Shown piece after piece: positions 17,890-26,012 of a stretch of 64,000 nucleotides of DNA. This stretch comes from Nocardia otitidiscaviarum NBRC 14405. Its GTDB lineage: Bacteria; Actinomycetota; Actinomycetes; Mycobacteriales; Mycobacteriaceae. The first letter of the stretch is position 1. Every line of letters starts with the position of its first letter. The notes under the pieces were generated by a model that saw only the letters and a program-made list of their open reading frames with translations, did no database searches and had not been told where the DNA came from. Location of the stretch: NCBI RefSeq assembly GCF_000308635.1, contig NZ_BAGD01000074.1, positions 95,746 to 159,745 of the forward strand. Direction: 5' to 3'. Position numbers and translations under genes: made by a program.

Positions 17890-17910
17890 GGCGGTTACTA
17901 CCGGAACCCC
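17890..17910 (-). repeat. Tn3-family right terminal inverted repeat
   Basis: GGCGGTTACTACCGGAACCCC, the exact reverse complement of the left end (13598-13618). Confidence 0.9.
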
Positions 17911-17915
17911 CACAG
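17911..17915. repeat. Right target-site duplication CACAG
   Basis: Second copy of the 5-bp duplication that flanks the transposon (first at 13593-13597). Confidence 0.85.
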
Positions 17916-18125
17916 GCTGGGGTGTGTCGACAGTCGAAGTTGGGCGCACACCGTGGTGGAGCCCAGCACCACTCGCGTGGGGAGTGCGCCCGATTCCGTG
18001 GAGGAAACGCGGCAGTCCCGGCCGGGTCACGGGATCACAACGAGGTCGGTCGGCTCGGCGTGGGGTCAAGCATCCTTGTCACATACTCTGCTGAACCCCT
18101 GCTTCCGGCTGGAAGGTCGATCGCC

Positions 18126-19766
18126 GTGCGTGACAACGAGACCCCACCGCACCAGCGTCGCATGTACACCCGGTTCGGGCTGTGGACCGACCCCGCGATC
18201 TTCTTCGTCTCGGCGGGGGTCGTCATCGGGTTCGTGATCTTCGCCATCCTGTTCACCGATCAGCTGGACCGAGGCGCGACCGCCGCCAAGGACTGGGTCG
18301 TCACCAATCTGAGCTGGTTCTTCATATTCAGCGTCACGGCCATGCTGGTGTTCCTGATCTGGATCGCGCTGAGTAAGTACGGCAATGTCCGCCTCGGAGC
18401 CCAGGATTCGAAACCCGAATACAGCAACCTGTCCTGGTTCGCCATGCTGTTCGCCGCCGGTATCGGCACCGTACTCATGTTCTGGGGCGTGGCCGAACCG
18501 ATTTCGCACTTCGGCGATCCACCGCGCGAAGGGGTGGAACCGAAATCGGTCGAGGCCGCCGACGATGCGATGGCATTCGCGCTGTACCACCTGGGACTGC
18601 ACACCTGGGCCATCTTCTGCCTGCCGGCGCTCGCGTTCGCCTATTTCATCTATCGGCGCGGGCTGCCGATGCGCATGAGTTCGGCCTTCCATCCGCTCAT
18701 CGGGGACCGCATCTACGGGCCGATCGGCAAGGCCATCGACATCGTCGCGGTGATCGGCACGCTGTTCGGCGTGGCCACCTCCATCGGACTGGGCACCCTG
18801 CAGATCAACAGCGGGCTGAACTACCTCAGCGATTCCATCCCCATCGGCAAGACGCAGCAGGTCGTCATTATCGCGGTCGTGACGCTCATCGCCACCGGCT
18901 CGATCGTCGCGGGTATGGACAAGGGCGTGAAGCGGCTGTCCAATCTGAATATCGGCATGGCCGTCGGCCTGATGATCTTCGTCTTCCTGGCCGGTTCGAC
19001 GCTGTTTCTCGCCCGCGGCATCTTCCAGACCTTCGGCACCTACCTGAGCGAGATCGTTCCGCTCGCCTTCTGGAACGACACCTACGCCGACCTGCTGGAG
19101 AATCGGAGCTGGGGCTGGCAGGGCGATTGGACGGTGTTCTACTGGGCGTGGACGATCACCTGGGCGCCCTTCGTGGGCATCTTCGTCGCGCGGATCTCCC
19201 GCGGGCGCACCATACGTGAGTTCGTGCTCGGTGTGTTGGTCGCGCCGACCGCCTTCACCGTCGTGTGGTTCTCCATTTTCGGGCTGTCCGCCTTCGATAT
19301 CGAGATCAACGGTTCCGGTGGGCTGGTCGCGGAGATGGATACCGAGTCCGGTGGCCGCGGTGCGCCGTATGCCCTGTTCACCTTCCTGCAGGAGTTTCCG
19401 CTACCCACCCTGATGGTGGCGCTGGCGGTACTGATCGTGGTCATCTTCTTCACCACCTCCTCGGACTCGGCCTCCCTGGTCGTCGACATGCTGTGCACGG
19501 GTGAGCAGGAGAAGAAGAGCCCGGTGCGGCAGCGCGTGTTCTGGGCGATTCTGGAGGGTGTGGTCGGGGCCACGCTGCTGGTCGCCACGGTGGGAGCCAG
19601 CGGGTTGGCCGCGCTACAGCAGACCATCACCATCGCCGGGCTGCCATTCCATGTACTGACCTTCTTCATGATGTGGGCACTGGTGCGCGCCCTGCGACGG
19701 GATGTCGAAGTGGTCGAGGTGCGGCCCCGCGCGGGCGAGTTCGGTGCGGATTCGCGCGGGTCGTGA
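18126..19766 (+). CDS. BCCT-family betaine/choline/carnitine transporter
   Basis: 546 residues from GTG 18126 (GGAAGG upstream) with about 12 membrane helices. Family signatures are present: FAAGIGTVLMFWGVAEPISH in helix 3, GLGTLQINSGLNYL, and the helix 8 segment DWTVFYWAWTITWAPFVGIF followed by VARISRGRTIREF. The substrate box Trp residues of betaine transporters are visible. The C-terminal tail after the last helix is short (about 25 residues), unlike osmosensing BetP, so strong osmotic gating through a long tail is not expected. It imports compatible solutes, coupled to Na+ or H+. The Tn3 insertion lies 215 bp upstream and may have displaced its original promoter. Confidence 0.93.
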   Translation: MRDNETPPHQRRMYTRFGLWTDPAIFFVSAGVVIGFVIFAILFTDQLDRGATAAKDWVVTNLSWFFIFSVTAMLVFLIWIALSKYGNVRLGAQDSKPEYSNLSWFAMLFAAGIGTVLMFWGVAEPISHFGDPPREGVEPKSVEAADDAMAFALYHLGLHTWAIFCLPALAFAYFIYRRGLPMRMSSAFHPLIGDRIYGPIGKAIDIVAVIGTLFGVATSIGLGTLQINSGLNYLSDSIPIGKTQQVVIIAVVTLIATGSIVAGMDKGVKRLSNLNIGMAVGLMIFVFLAGSTLFLARGIFQTFGTYLSEIVPLAFWNDTYADLLENRSWGWQGDWTVFYWAWTITWAPFVGIFVARISRGRTIREFVLGVLVAPTAFTVVWFSIFGLSAFDIEINGSGGLVAEMDTESGGRGAPYALFTFLQEFPLPTLMVALAVLIVVIFFTTSSDSASLVVDMLCTGEQEKKSPVRQRVFWAILEGVVGATLLVATVGASGLAALQQTITIAGLPFHVLTFFMMWALVRALRRDVEVVEVRPRAGEFGADSRGS

Positions 19767-19783
19767 TCGACGGCGGAAATGCG

Positions 19784-19815
19784 AAAAGTCCCCGACCGCG
19801 GTCGGGGACTTTTTA
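19784..19815. terminator. Intrinsic terminator, works for both strands
   Basis: AAAAGTCCCCGACC and GGTCGGGGACTTTTT flank a GC centre, giving a long perfect stem with A- and T-tracts on both sides. It ends the BCCT gene on the plus strand and can also end the tRNA-Leu transcript on the minus strand. Confidence 0.88.
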
Positions 19816-19838
19816 TATGTAACCGCCGGTTACATATA
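19814..19838. repeat. Second perfect hairpin next to the terminator
   Basis: TATATGTAACC and GGTTACATATA make an 11-bp stem with a 3-nt GCC loop, lying between the terminator and the tRNA 3' end. Its AT-rich arms are unusual for this genome. It may be a processing or termination aid for the tRNA, or a protein-binding palindrome. Confidence 0.5.
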
Positions 19839-19843
19839 CTCTG

Positions 19844-19928
19844 TGTCCGGAGGGGGACTTGAACCCCCACGCCCTAATACGGGCACTAGCACCTCAAGCT
19901 AGCGCGTCTGCCATTCCGCCACCCGGAC
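19844..19928 (-). tRNA. tRNA-Leu (anticodon GAG)
   Basis: 85 nt, minus strand. The acceptor stem pairs GTCCGGG with TCCGGAC (one G-U), with discriminator A at 19844. The anticodon stem CTAGC/GCTAG encloses the loop TTGAGGT with anticodon GAG. A long variable arm and the T arm (GGGGG-TTCAAGT-CCCCC) are typical of a class II leucine tRNA. The 3' CCA is not encoded. Confidence 0.95.
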
Positions 19929-20122
19929 CGGTGGTGCTCAGCAAGGTTATCGGATCGGACCGTATGGACCAAATCGGCCCCGAGCGGGGCGTGTGGCGCC
20001 GGTGGAGCGGTGGTCGGGAGTGGTTGCCGCCGGGTCGGATTGCGTGGCGACCGGGCGGCCCCCCGAGGCTGACGGTATTGGTGGCGAGGGGTCGCCACCA
20101 TCCGTCCGGTTGACGCCGGGCG

Positions 20123-20437
20123 TCAGTTGTTGAGCGCCTCCAGCAGCGCGGCGCGCTGGCGCGAGCCCAGACCACCGATGCGACGGTCGGCCGGGATCTC
20201 GGCCTCGTCCATCAGCTTCGCCGCCTTGACCGGGCCGATGCCCGGCAGCGCCTTGATGACGGCGGCGACCTTGGTCTTCTTGACCAGGTCTTCCTTATCG
20301 GCGCGCTTGAGCACCTCGGCCAGGCTGACCGAGCCCTTCTTGACCTGCGCGATGAGCTCCGAACGAGCCTTGCGAACAGCGGCGGCCTTGGCCAGCGCCT
20401 CGGAGCGTTGTTCGGGGGTCATGGTAGGCAGAGCCAT
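20123..20437 (-). CDS. mihF: Integration host factor, actinobacterial type (mIHF)
   Basis: 104 residues, the usual short form of actinobacterial mIHF. The helical N-terminus (MTPEQRSEALAKAAAVRKAR) leads to the S13-like helix-two-turn-helix with the helix-hairpin-helix LPGIGPVKAAKLMDE and the C-terminal IGGLGSRQRAALLEAL. It binds and bends DNA as a nucleoid protein and is essential in mycobacteria. ATG 20437 is preceded by AAAGGGA. No gmk gene lies next to it in this window. The 378 bp upstream (20438-20815) contain no convincing gene and must hold its promoter and that of the divergent Sel1 gene. Confidence 0.95.
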   Translation of the reverse strand: MALPTMTPEQRSEALAKAAAVRKARSELIAQVKKGSVSLAEVLKRADKEDLVKKTKVAAVIKALPGIGPVKAAKLMDEAEIPADRRIGGLGSRQRAALLEALNN

Positions 20438-20815
20438 ATGTAGTTCCCTTTCACTCGTCGCTGGTACGTCGGCGTCGATTCAACATCACGACTGGCCGGG
20501 CGCAAGTTCGACACACCGCGCGGACCTGGGAGTCTCGTATGGGCGTGTCGATGCGGGTGCGGCGGCCGGGACGAGTGGGGACGGCATTTCAGGTGGGGTT
20601 GACGGGAATTCGGCGGGTCCACATGATCATCGAAAAGCGCAGGGGTAACTGATCTTTCGCTGATCACCGCCCCGACCGCGACCGGCCGTTCGGACTGTTC
20701 GGACAGGCGACCAGCCGTTTGCCGGCGACCTCTCCTGGCAAATGCGGGACATACCGGCGCGCGGTGGTACTACGGTGTGCCGGTATCGCGACGAGCACCG
20801 GTGGAAGGCGGGCGC

Positions 20816-21661
20816 ATGAGCAGGTCGTATCCGTACGCCGAGTGGAGAACCACGGCGCCACCCCTGGCGGACCGATACGACAGCGCCGAACCCCTGGAAT
20901 GGAACGGCCGCACCGTGTACCCGGTGCACAGCGAACCGCTCGACACCGATCCGTGCATCGTCACGCTCACCCTGCGCTCGTCCGCACCGCCGGAGGGCGT
21001 GCGCAGCCTCGGCGTCGGACTGTCCGTGACCGGTGGGCACGTCGTGCTGAACGGGCGGCAACTGCCCGGCGTCGATGTGTGGAGCGACGCCATGACCGGG
21101 GGAGTCGCGCTGCGGCTGTGCCGCACCGACGGCGCGGGTGCGTTCTCGCTCACCCCCGTCTGGGTCGACGAGACCGACGCCACCGTGTCCTGGACCGGCA
21201 ACTACGGCATGCTCGTCGAACGCACGCCTACCGCCACGGTGCTGCGGTGCAGCACCGGCGTCGGCGCGCCGAACTTCACCGAACTCGTCGTGGAACTGTG
21301 CACCGGCACCGCCGCCGCCCTCCCCGAACCCCGCCCGGCCGCCGACGCCAGCCGCTACCGCGACGCCCTCTACGACCTGGGCGTGGCCATGCACGGGCGC
21401 GGCGAGGAAGACCAGGCGTGCCAACTGTGGACCCAGGCCGCCGGATTCGGCCATATCGGAGCCGCCTGGGATCTCGGCGTCGTCCGCTACCGCCGCGGCG
21501 AATACGCCGACGCCGCGCACTGGTGGCGCATGGCCGCCGACCACGGTGACGCCCGCGCCATGAGCGGACTCGCCGAAGTGCTGGAACGGATGGGCAACAC
21601 CAGCGAAGCCCGCGTCTGGCGCGCCGCCCGCGCCGCCGAATCGCAGAGCCCCCGCCCCTGA
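20816..21661 (+). CDS. Sel1-repeat protein with N-terminal beta domain
   Basis: 281 residues. Residues 1-175 are strand-rich with no recognised family (WNGRTVYPVHSEPLDTDPC, SLGVGLSVTGGHVVLNGRQL). The C-terminal part carries two to three Sel1/TPR-like helical repeats, for example YDLGVAMHGRGEEDQACQLW and AADHGDARAMSGLAEVLERM. Such repeats normally mediate protein contacts. ATG 20816 follows GTGGAAGG; an upstream in-frame ATG (20777) lacks a site. No signal peptide is seen, so it is probably cytosolic. Confidence 0.75.
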   Translation: MSRSYPYAEWRTTAPPLADRYDSAEPLEWNGRTVYPVHSEPLDTDPCIVTLTLRSSAPPEGVRSLGVGLSVTGGHVVLNGRQLPGVDVWSDAMTGGVALRLCRTDGAGAFSLTPVWVDETDATVSWTGNYGMLVERTPTATVLRCSTGVGAPNFTELVVELCTGTAAALPEPRPAADASRYRDALYDLGVAMHGRGEEDQACQLWTQAAGFGHIGAAWDLGVVRYRRGEYADAAHWWRMAADHGDARAMSGLAEVLERMGNTSEARVWRAARAAESQSPRP

Positions 21662-21768
21662 ACCGGCGCACGGCGCGGCGTGCGCGCACGGGTGGGCGAG
21701 GTGCGTTTACGCTGGCGGGCGATCGTGGCGGGACCCCTACCGCCGCGCGGTGAACCAGAGGAACGAAC

Positions 21769-22083
21769 ATGAAGACCACGACGACGGCCGCCGCGGCGGC
21801 CCTCGTTCTCGGCGTCACCCTGCTGAGTGGCTGCTCCGACGTCGAACGGGCCCTCAACAAGGGCGGCGACACCAAATGCAGCGACTATCTCGCCCAGGAC
21901 GCCGACACGCAGCGCGTGACCGTCACCAAATTCATCAAGCAGCAGACCAATACCGAGAACGAGCCCACCGGCACCTCGGTCGACTTCACCATGGCCGCCG
22001 TCCAGGCGCTCTGCTCGGTGCAAGCCAATGCCGACACCCCGATCAAGAACGCCGATATCGCGGGCATCTTTTTCAACAAGTGA
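21769..22083 (+). CDS. Small lipoprotein, HdeA-like
   Basis: 104 residues. The N-terminus MKTTTTAAAAALVLGVTLLS ends in the lipobox LLSGC, so the mature protein is lipid-anchored outside the membrane. The remainder (KCSDYLAQDADTQRVTVTKF, later AVQALCSVQANADTPIKNAD) has the two spaced Cys and helical pattern of the HdeA acid-chaperone type found in actinobacteria. Function as a periplasmic chaperone is an inference. ATG 21769 follows GAGGAACGAAC. Confidence 0.72.
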   Translation: MKTTTTAAAAALVLGVTLLSGCSDVERALNKGGDTKCSDYLAQDADTQRVTVTKFIKQQTNTENEPTGTSVDFTMAAVQALCSVQANADTPIKNADIAGIFFNK

Positions 22084-22127
22084 TCCGGCGACAGTGATCC
22101 GGCGCGGGCGCGGGCGACCGTGCCCGG

Positions 22128-22628
22128 CTACGCCAGCGGCGTGAGGCGGATGACGACGCCGCCCTGTTGCCAGGACTGGTAGATATCGGCCTTGCAGGGG
22201 GAGCCGTCGGGGTTGTAGCCGATGCCGTTGAAGGCGGCGTTCTGCTTGTTGTCGCGGGCGACGATCTCATACAGCTCCATGACCGACCGCTCGTCCCCGG
22301 CGACGTCGGCGAGCATCGGGGTGGGGGAGCCACCCATCGAAACCTCCACGGGGACATTGCCGCGCAGGTTCTTGACCCAGGGCCGCAGATTGGTGCCGAC
22401 CAGGAGTTGGCCGTCGTGGCGGGTGTAGGCGATGGGGACGTCGTAGATCTTGCCGGACTTTCGGCCCTTCACATGCAGCGTGGCCAACCGCTTGCCGACG
22501 AGCTTGGACAGCAGGGGGACCCGCAGCAGGCCGCGCACGATGCTGTTGAACCGGGCCTGGTGTTTGCCGAGCGGCCGCGGGCCGTCGGTGGTCGGCGTTC
22601 CGTAGGGGTTCTCGGACGGTGAGCTCAT
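22128..22628 (-). CDS. Deazaflavin (F420)-dependent nitroreductase family protein
   Basis: 166 residues of the DDN/split-barrel family. Typical segments are FNSIVRGLLRVPLLSKLVG, LHVKGRKSGKIYDVPIAYTR, GQLLVGTNLRPWVKNLRGN and the C-terminal IYQSWQQGGVVIRLTPL. These proteins bind F420 through the basic loop after the first strand pair; substrates include quinones and nitro compounds. It converges with the HdeA-like lipoprotein gene with 44 bp between stops. The start is ATG 22628; a start further in is possible. Confidence 0.85.
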   Translation of the reverse strand: MSSPSENPYGTPTTDGPRPLGKHQARFNSIVRGLLRVPLLSKLVGKRLATLHVKGRKSGKIYDVPIAYTRHDGQLLVGTNLRPWVKNLRGNVPVEVSMGGSPTPMLADVAGDERSVMELYEIVARDNKQNAAFNGIGYNPDGSPCKADIYQSWQQGGVVIRLTPLA

Positions 22629-22780
22629 CGCGGCGCTCCTGTGCGAAATCGGTTCGGACGCAACCCAGTATCACTCGTACCGCTGGATCGCGCCGGTGCG
22701 CGCAGCGATTGTCGGCGCGATCGTTTTGTGATCAAGTAAGGGCACGGAGTGATCCGGTTCATCGGGGAACGGGGAATGAT

Positions 22781-23002
22781 ATGAGTGCCAGAGCCGAACT
22801 CGAGCGGGAGTTGGGTGGGCCGCTGGCCGCGCTCGACGCCCTGTCGGAGGCGGAGATCGCCGATCTGCTGGAGCTGTTCAAGCAGGCGCAGCGGACCGAG
22901 CAGGCCGCCATGGTGGAGGCCGTCGACAAGACCGTCAGCGCGCTGCCGTGGCCGTTGAAGACCGCGGCCAAGAAGATCATGTTCGGGAATCGGTTGGGCT
23001 GA
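22781..23002 (+). CDS. 73-residue partner of the ~400-residue family, unrecognised
   Basis: Begins ATG 22781 after AACGGGGAATGAT. The peptide is mostly helical and charged (SARAELERELGGPLAALDAL, SEAEIADLLELFKQAQRTEQ) with a basic C-terminus (KTAAKKIMFGNRLG). Its TGA shares one base with the ATG of the next gene (TGATG), so the two are translationally coupled. A shrunken relative of this ORF precedes the paralogue of the next gene at 25959-26012. Function unknown. Confidence 0.7.
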   Translation: MSARAELERELGGPLAALDALSEAEIADLLELFKQAQRTEQAAMVEAVDKTVSALPWPLKTAAKKIMFGNRLG

Positions 23003-24225
23003 TGAGTGATCTGGTCACCCGGGCGCAGACCATCCTGCTGGCCCGGACCCTGCACGTACCCGCGGAACGGTTGACCCACCTGGAGAAGCTGGGCGCACAG
23101 GGGTTGCACGAACTGCAGGAACGCATGGCGCGCGTCATCTTCGAACGGCACAATGCCACCTTCTCGCGGCTGAGCATGCTGGTACCGGTTGTCCCGCTGA
23201 GCATTTCGCTGCCCCTGGTGCAGCGGCTGGTGCCGCCCGTGATGGCCGGGCGCGCGGCGGGCGCGATCGGCGTGGACCATCCGCGCAAGGCGGTCGAGGC
23301 GCTGGACATCCTCGATCCGGCCTACGCCGCCGACGGCGCGCCCTATATGGACCCGCACACGGTGGGACGGCTCGCCGATGTCGCGCCGCCGCAGCCGGTG
23401 GTGCGCATCGTCAACGAGATCCTGCGGCGGCGCGACTATGTCACCGCCGGGCCGTTCCTCGCCTACGCCACACCGCAGTTGATCGAGGCGGTCGAGCACG
23501 GCGTGCACGATGACGAGGGGCTCATCCGGTCGGCGGCCTACTCGTATTCGGGCGAGAGCATCAGCGTCATCGTGCGGCATCTGCTGGACGGCCCGACACA
23601 GCGCATCCCCCGCCTGATCCGGACGATCGTGAGCGGACCCGACGAACTGCGGCTGGCCGCGCTGTCGGTGTTCGCGCGCACCGATCCCGACGTGATCGCC
23701 GCCATCGGCGATGTGCTCTTCGATCTCGGCACGCCCGAGGAGATCGCGGACCTCGTCACCACCTTCCTGGAGGCCGAGGCGGTACCGGAGACGCTGCGCT
23801 TCATCGCCCAGCTGAGCCCGACAGCCCTGGCGGTGCTGGCGGCCAATCCGATCATGCGGGACACCTCCACCGTCGCGACCGTCGTCGACGTACTGGACGG
23901 GTGCGCCGACCACGATCAGTGGCGTGGCCTGCTGGTGCTGGCCGAGCATGTCGAGCCGGATACCGCCCGTCGCATCGGCACCCGGTTCGGTGACTTCGAC
24001 ACCGCGACGCTCACGCGGCTCCCGGCCGTCACCGCCGCGACCGAACTGTGGCCGCCGCTGCTGCGACTGCTGGCCGCGGCCGAGGCCAGCGCCCAGTCCC
24101 GCATCGGCGAAACCTGGTCGACGCTACCGGAATCGGAACGCCGCGGACTCGAGCAGCGAATTCGCGAGCACGGGCTGGACGACGCGCTCACGGCACTGAC
24201 CGCCACCTTGCATCTGGTGCACTGA
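23002..24225 (+). CDS. Helical-repeat protein, unrecognised family, copy 1
   Basis: 407 residues, probably soluble. It is made of regularly spaced helices. Segments include ILLARTLHVPAERLTHLEKL near the N-terminus, VVRIVNEILRRRDYVTAGPF centrally, and LIRSAAYSYSGESISVIVRHLL and ELRLAALSVFARTDPDVIAA later. The pattern is similar to HEAT-type or MgtE N-domain repeats, but I cannot place it in a named family. A moderately hydrophobic stretch (about residues 62-85, LVPVVPLSISLPLVQRLVPPV) might associate with the membrane. Copy 2 is at 26009. It is coupled to the 73-residue ORF upstream. Confidence 0.7.
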   Translation: MSDLVTRAQTILLARTLHVPAERLTHLEKLGAQGLHELQERMARVIFERHNATFSRLSMLVPVVPLSISLPLVQRLVPPVMAGRAAGAIGVDHPRKAVEALDILDPAYAADGAPYMDPHTVGRLADVAPPQPVVRIVNEILRRRDYVTAGPFLAYATPQLIEAVEHGVHDDEGLIRSAAYSYSGESISVIVRHLLDGPTQRIPRLIRTIVSGPDELRLAALSVFARTDPDVIAAIGDVLFDLGTPEEIADLVTTFLEAEAVPETLRFIAQLSPTALAVLAANPIMRDTSTVATVVDVLDGCADHDQWRGLLVLAEHVEPDTARRIGTRFGDFDTATLTRLPAVTAATELWPPLLRLLAAAEASAQSRIGETWSTLPESERRGLEQRIREHGLDDALTALTATLHLVH

Positions 24226-24409
24226 CAGCGCGGCCGCTGCCCCCGCCCGCGTCGAGCACCCTCCGCAGTCGGGTCGGGTGCCGCCCGGACCCATTCGGAT
24301 GCGGGCCGCTCGGCCGCCGCGGCGCGCGAGCACGTCGGCGGGGCGCACGCATCGCCGTCAGGCGCTTCGGTGTCGGCGCTTCGACGTCGGGGTTCAGCGC
24401 AGTCGGGGT

Positions 24410-25279
24410 TCAGCGCAGTTGGGTGATGGTGTGCTCGAAGGCGAGCGCACCGTTGCCGTCGGCGACCTGGCGGTCGATGAGGTTGCGCAGCGGGGCGATG
24501 ACATCCGGGGCCACACCGGCGTCGCGGCTGGCGCGGGCGATGGCGTCGACGGCGGCCTTCTGGAAGGCCAGCTGCTGCACCTCGGCGCGGAAGTCGCCGG
24601 AGTCGATGGTTCGGCCGAACTCCGGCAGCCCGTGCGCCATGGCGGTCAGCCACGCCTGGGCACGGTGGCCGAACTCCTCGGCGGAGACGCCCGCCGAGCC
24701 GACCATGGCCGCGGCATGGAAGAAACCGCCGAACATCGCGTACATGTTCGCCAGCAGGGCGAAGTCGAACAGCGCCGCCATTCCGGCGTCGGTGCCGAAG
24801 TACTCCACGGAGCCGAACAGTTCCAGGGTCTCGCGATGGCGGTCGAACACCGCCTGCGACCCGCTGTAGAGCAGCGCCGACCCCGGCTGGCCGATCATGG
24901 GCGGAATCGCCATGATACCGCCGTCGAGGAAGTCGATGCCGTGCGCGGCCGCCCACCGCGCCAGTTCCCGCGATTCCGCGGGCGCGGTGCTGGTCAGATT
25001 GATCAGCTGCTTGCCGCGCAGTTCGGCCACCACCGGATCGAGCTGTTCGTGTACGGAGGCGTGGTCGAGCAGGACCGCGATGATCACCTCACCGGCCCGC
25101 ACCGCCTCGGCGACCGAGGCCGCCTCGGTCGCGCCCCGGGCCACCAGTTCGGCGGCCTTGCCCGCGCTGCGGTTCCACACCGTGGTGGCGCGCCCGCCCT
25201 TCAGCAGGGCGCCGGCCAGGGCCGAGCCCATGGCTCCGAGGCCCAGAACGGTGACCGGGGTGTGCTGGTTGTCCGCCAT
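24410..25279 (-). CDS. NAD(P)-binding imine-reductase/beta-hydroxyacid-dehydrogenase-like protein
   Basis: 289 residues. The N-terminal Rossmann motif is VTVLGLGAMGSALAGALL, followed by TTVWNRSAGKAAELVARGA (cofactor phosphate region, suggesting NADPH). The C-terminal all-helical dimerisation domain begins near residue 165 (GTDAGMAALFDFALLANMYA). The LTSTAPAESRELARWAAAHG and GGIMAIPPMIG segments match the imine reductase branch of the 6-phosphogluconate dehydrogenase superfamily. ATG 25279 follows GAGGAG; the longer frame is not preceded by a site. It is divergent from an HxlR regulator, which probably controls it through the palindrome at 25379-25398. Confidence 0.85.
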   Translation of the reverse strand: MADNQHTPVTVLGLGAMGSALAGALLKGGRATTVWNRSAGKAAELVARGATEAASVAEAVRAGEVIIAVLLDHASVHEQLDPVVAELRGKQLINLTSTAPAESRELARWAAAHGIDFLDGGIMAIPPMIGQPGSALLYSGSQAVFDRHRETLELFGSVEYFGTDAGMAALFDFALLANMYAMFGGFFHAAAMVGSAGVSAEEFGHRAQAWLTAMAHGLPEFGRTIDSGDFRAEVQQLAFQKAAVDAIARASRDAGVAPDVIAPLRNLIDRQVADGNGALAFEHTITQLR

Positions 25280-25378
25280 CGCGGCTCTCCTCACTAGATT
25301 CGACTGTGGTTGTCGGCGCGCCGGAATCCAGACTGCTCCCGCCCGCGTTGGCCCACAAGAACGCACTATTCGGTCAGG

Positions 25379-25398
25379 CACCTACCTGTAGGTAGGTG
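25379..25398. promoter_or_regulatory. Palindromic operator between imine-reductase-like and hxlR genes
   Basis: CACCTACCTGTAGGTAGGTG: 9-bp arms CACCTACCT and AGGTAGGTG around a GT centre. It lies 20 bp before the HxlR ATG in the divergent spacer, the usual place for HxlR autoregulation. It contains the half-sites CCTACC and GGTAGG that recur at 27267-27283. Confidence 0.7.
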
Positions 25399-25418
25399 AC
25401 GAGGTAGCGAGGCCAGGC

Positions 25419-25778
25419 ATGGGTGAAAAGAGATTCGGACCATATTTCTGCGGTATCGACGCCGCCATGGACGTGGTCGGCGGCAAATGGAAATCGCTGA
25501 TTCTGTGGGAGCTCGCCGAGCACGGCACCCGTCGCTTCGGCGAGCTCCGCCGTGGCCTGCCCGGCGTCTCGGAGAAGATGCTCGGTCAACAGTTGCGTGA
25601 GATGGAGGAGGACGGGCTGATCCACCGCGAGGTGTATGCGGAGATCCCGCCCCGGGTCGAATACACCCTCACCGCCGAGGGCACCGCGCTCAACATCGCA
25701 CTGGCCCCGCTCGCGGACTGGGGGCGGCGCCGCATCGACCGCATCGGCGCGGAGCGCGTACCGCATCTGGCCTCCTGA
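25419..25778 (+). CDS. HxlR-family winged-helix transcriptional regulator
   Basis: 119 residues, the standard HxlR length. The pattern is typical: CGIDAAMDVVGGKWKSLILW, ELRRGLPGVSEKMLGQQLRE as recognition helix region, and PPRVEYTLTAEGTALNIAL for the wing and dimer helix. Cys11 near the N-terminus could serve as a redox or electrophile sensor, as in some family members. It is divergent from the imine-reductase-like gene and has a strong palindrome just upstream. Confidence 0.93.
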   Translation: MGEKRFGPYFCGIDAAMDVVGGKWKSLILWELAEHGTRRFGELRRGLPGVSEKMLGQQLREMEEDGLIHREVYAEIPPRVEYTLTAEGTALNIALAPLADWGRRRIDRIGAERVPHLAS

Positions 25779-25958
25779 GCGTGGTCGGCGGGCGGGATCG
25801 GCGGCGGTTCGCCAGCGGCATATCGCCCAGGGACCGAGCGGGCGGTTAGTGATGAATGCCAAGTCTGGGCGGTTCGGGCATTTTCGGCGACGGGCGGATC
25901 TATGATCGGGGCCGTTGCCGACGGGAACCGACCCAGACGGTCGGAGGACGGGGAAACG

Positions 25959-26012
25959 ATGTCCGCCACAGTCGAATTCGACCGACGACGCGCGACCCCG
26001 CTCGGCCTATGA
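25959..26012 (+). CDS. 17-codon leader ORF, shrunken homologue of the 73-residue ORF
   Basis: ATG 25959 after GACGGGGAAACG, ending TGA 26010-26012 that overlaps the next ATG (ATGA). The peptide MSATVEFDRRRATPLGL aligns with the first 15 residues of the ORF at 22781 (MSARAELERELGGPL), and the upstream site is also alike. The rest of the 73-residue protein is missing, so it may now serve only to couple translation. Confidence 0.5.
   Translation: MSATVEFDRRRATPLGL

Larger units (their letters stand above)
13598..17910. mobile_element. Decayed Tn3-family transposon (4313 bp) with intact methyltransferase cargo
   Basis: Bounded by perfect 21-bp inverted ends and a 5-bp direct target duplication. 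From left to right it holds a minus-strand tyrosine recombinase with one frameshift, a plus-strand SAM methyltransferase that is intact, a broken plus-strand reading frame, and a minus-strand Tn3 transposase with five frame changes. The tyrosine recombinase replaces the serine resolvase of classical Tn3, as in the TnpI-bearing branch. Ends and duplication are perfect while the genes are broken, so the element probably can no longer move without help. Confidence 0.9.

Noticed and set aside
20438..20815. 378-bp spacer between mihF and the Sel1 gene, checked for a small RNA or riboswitch
   Set aside because: No conserved riboswitch core, no strong hairpin pair and no convincing -10/-35 set could be recognised by eye.
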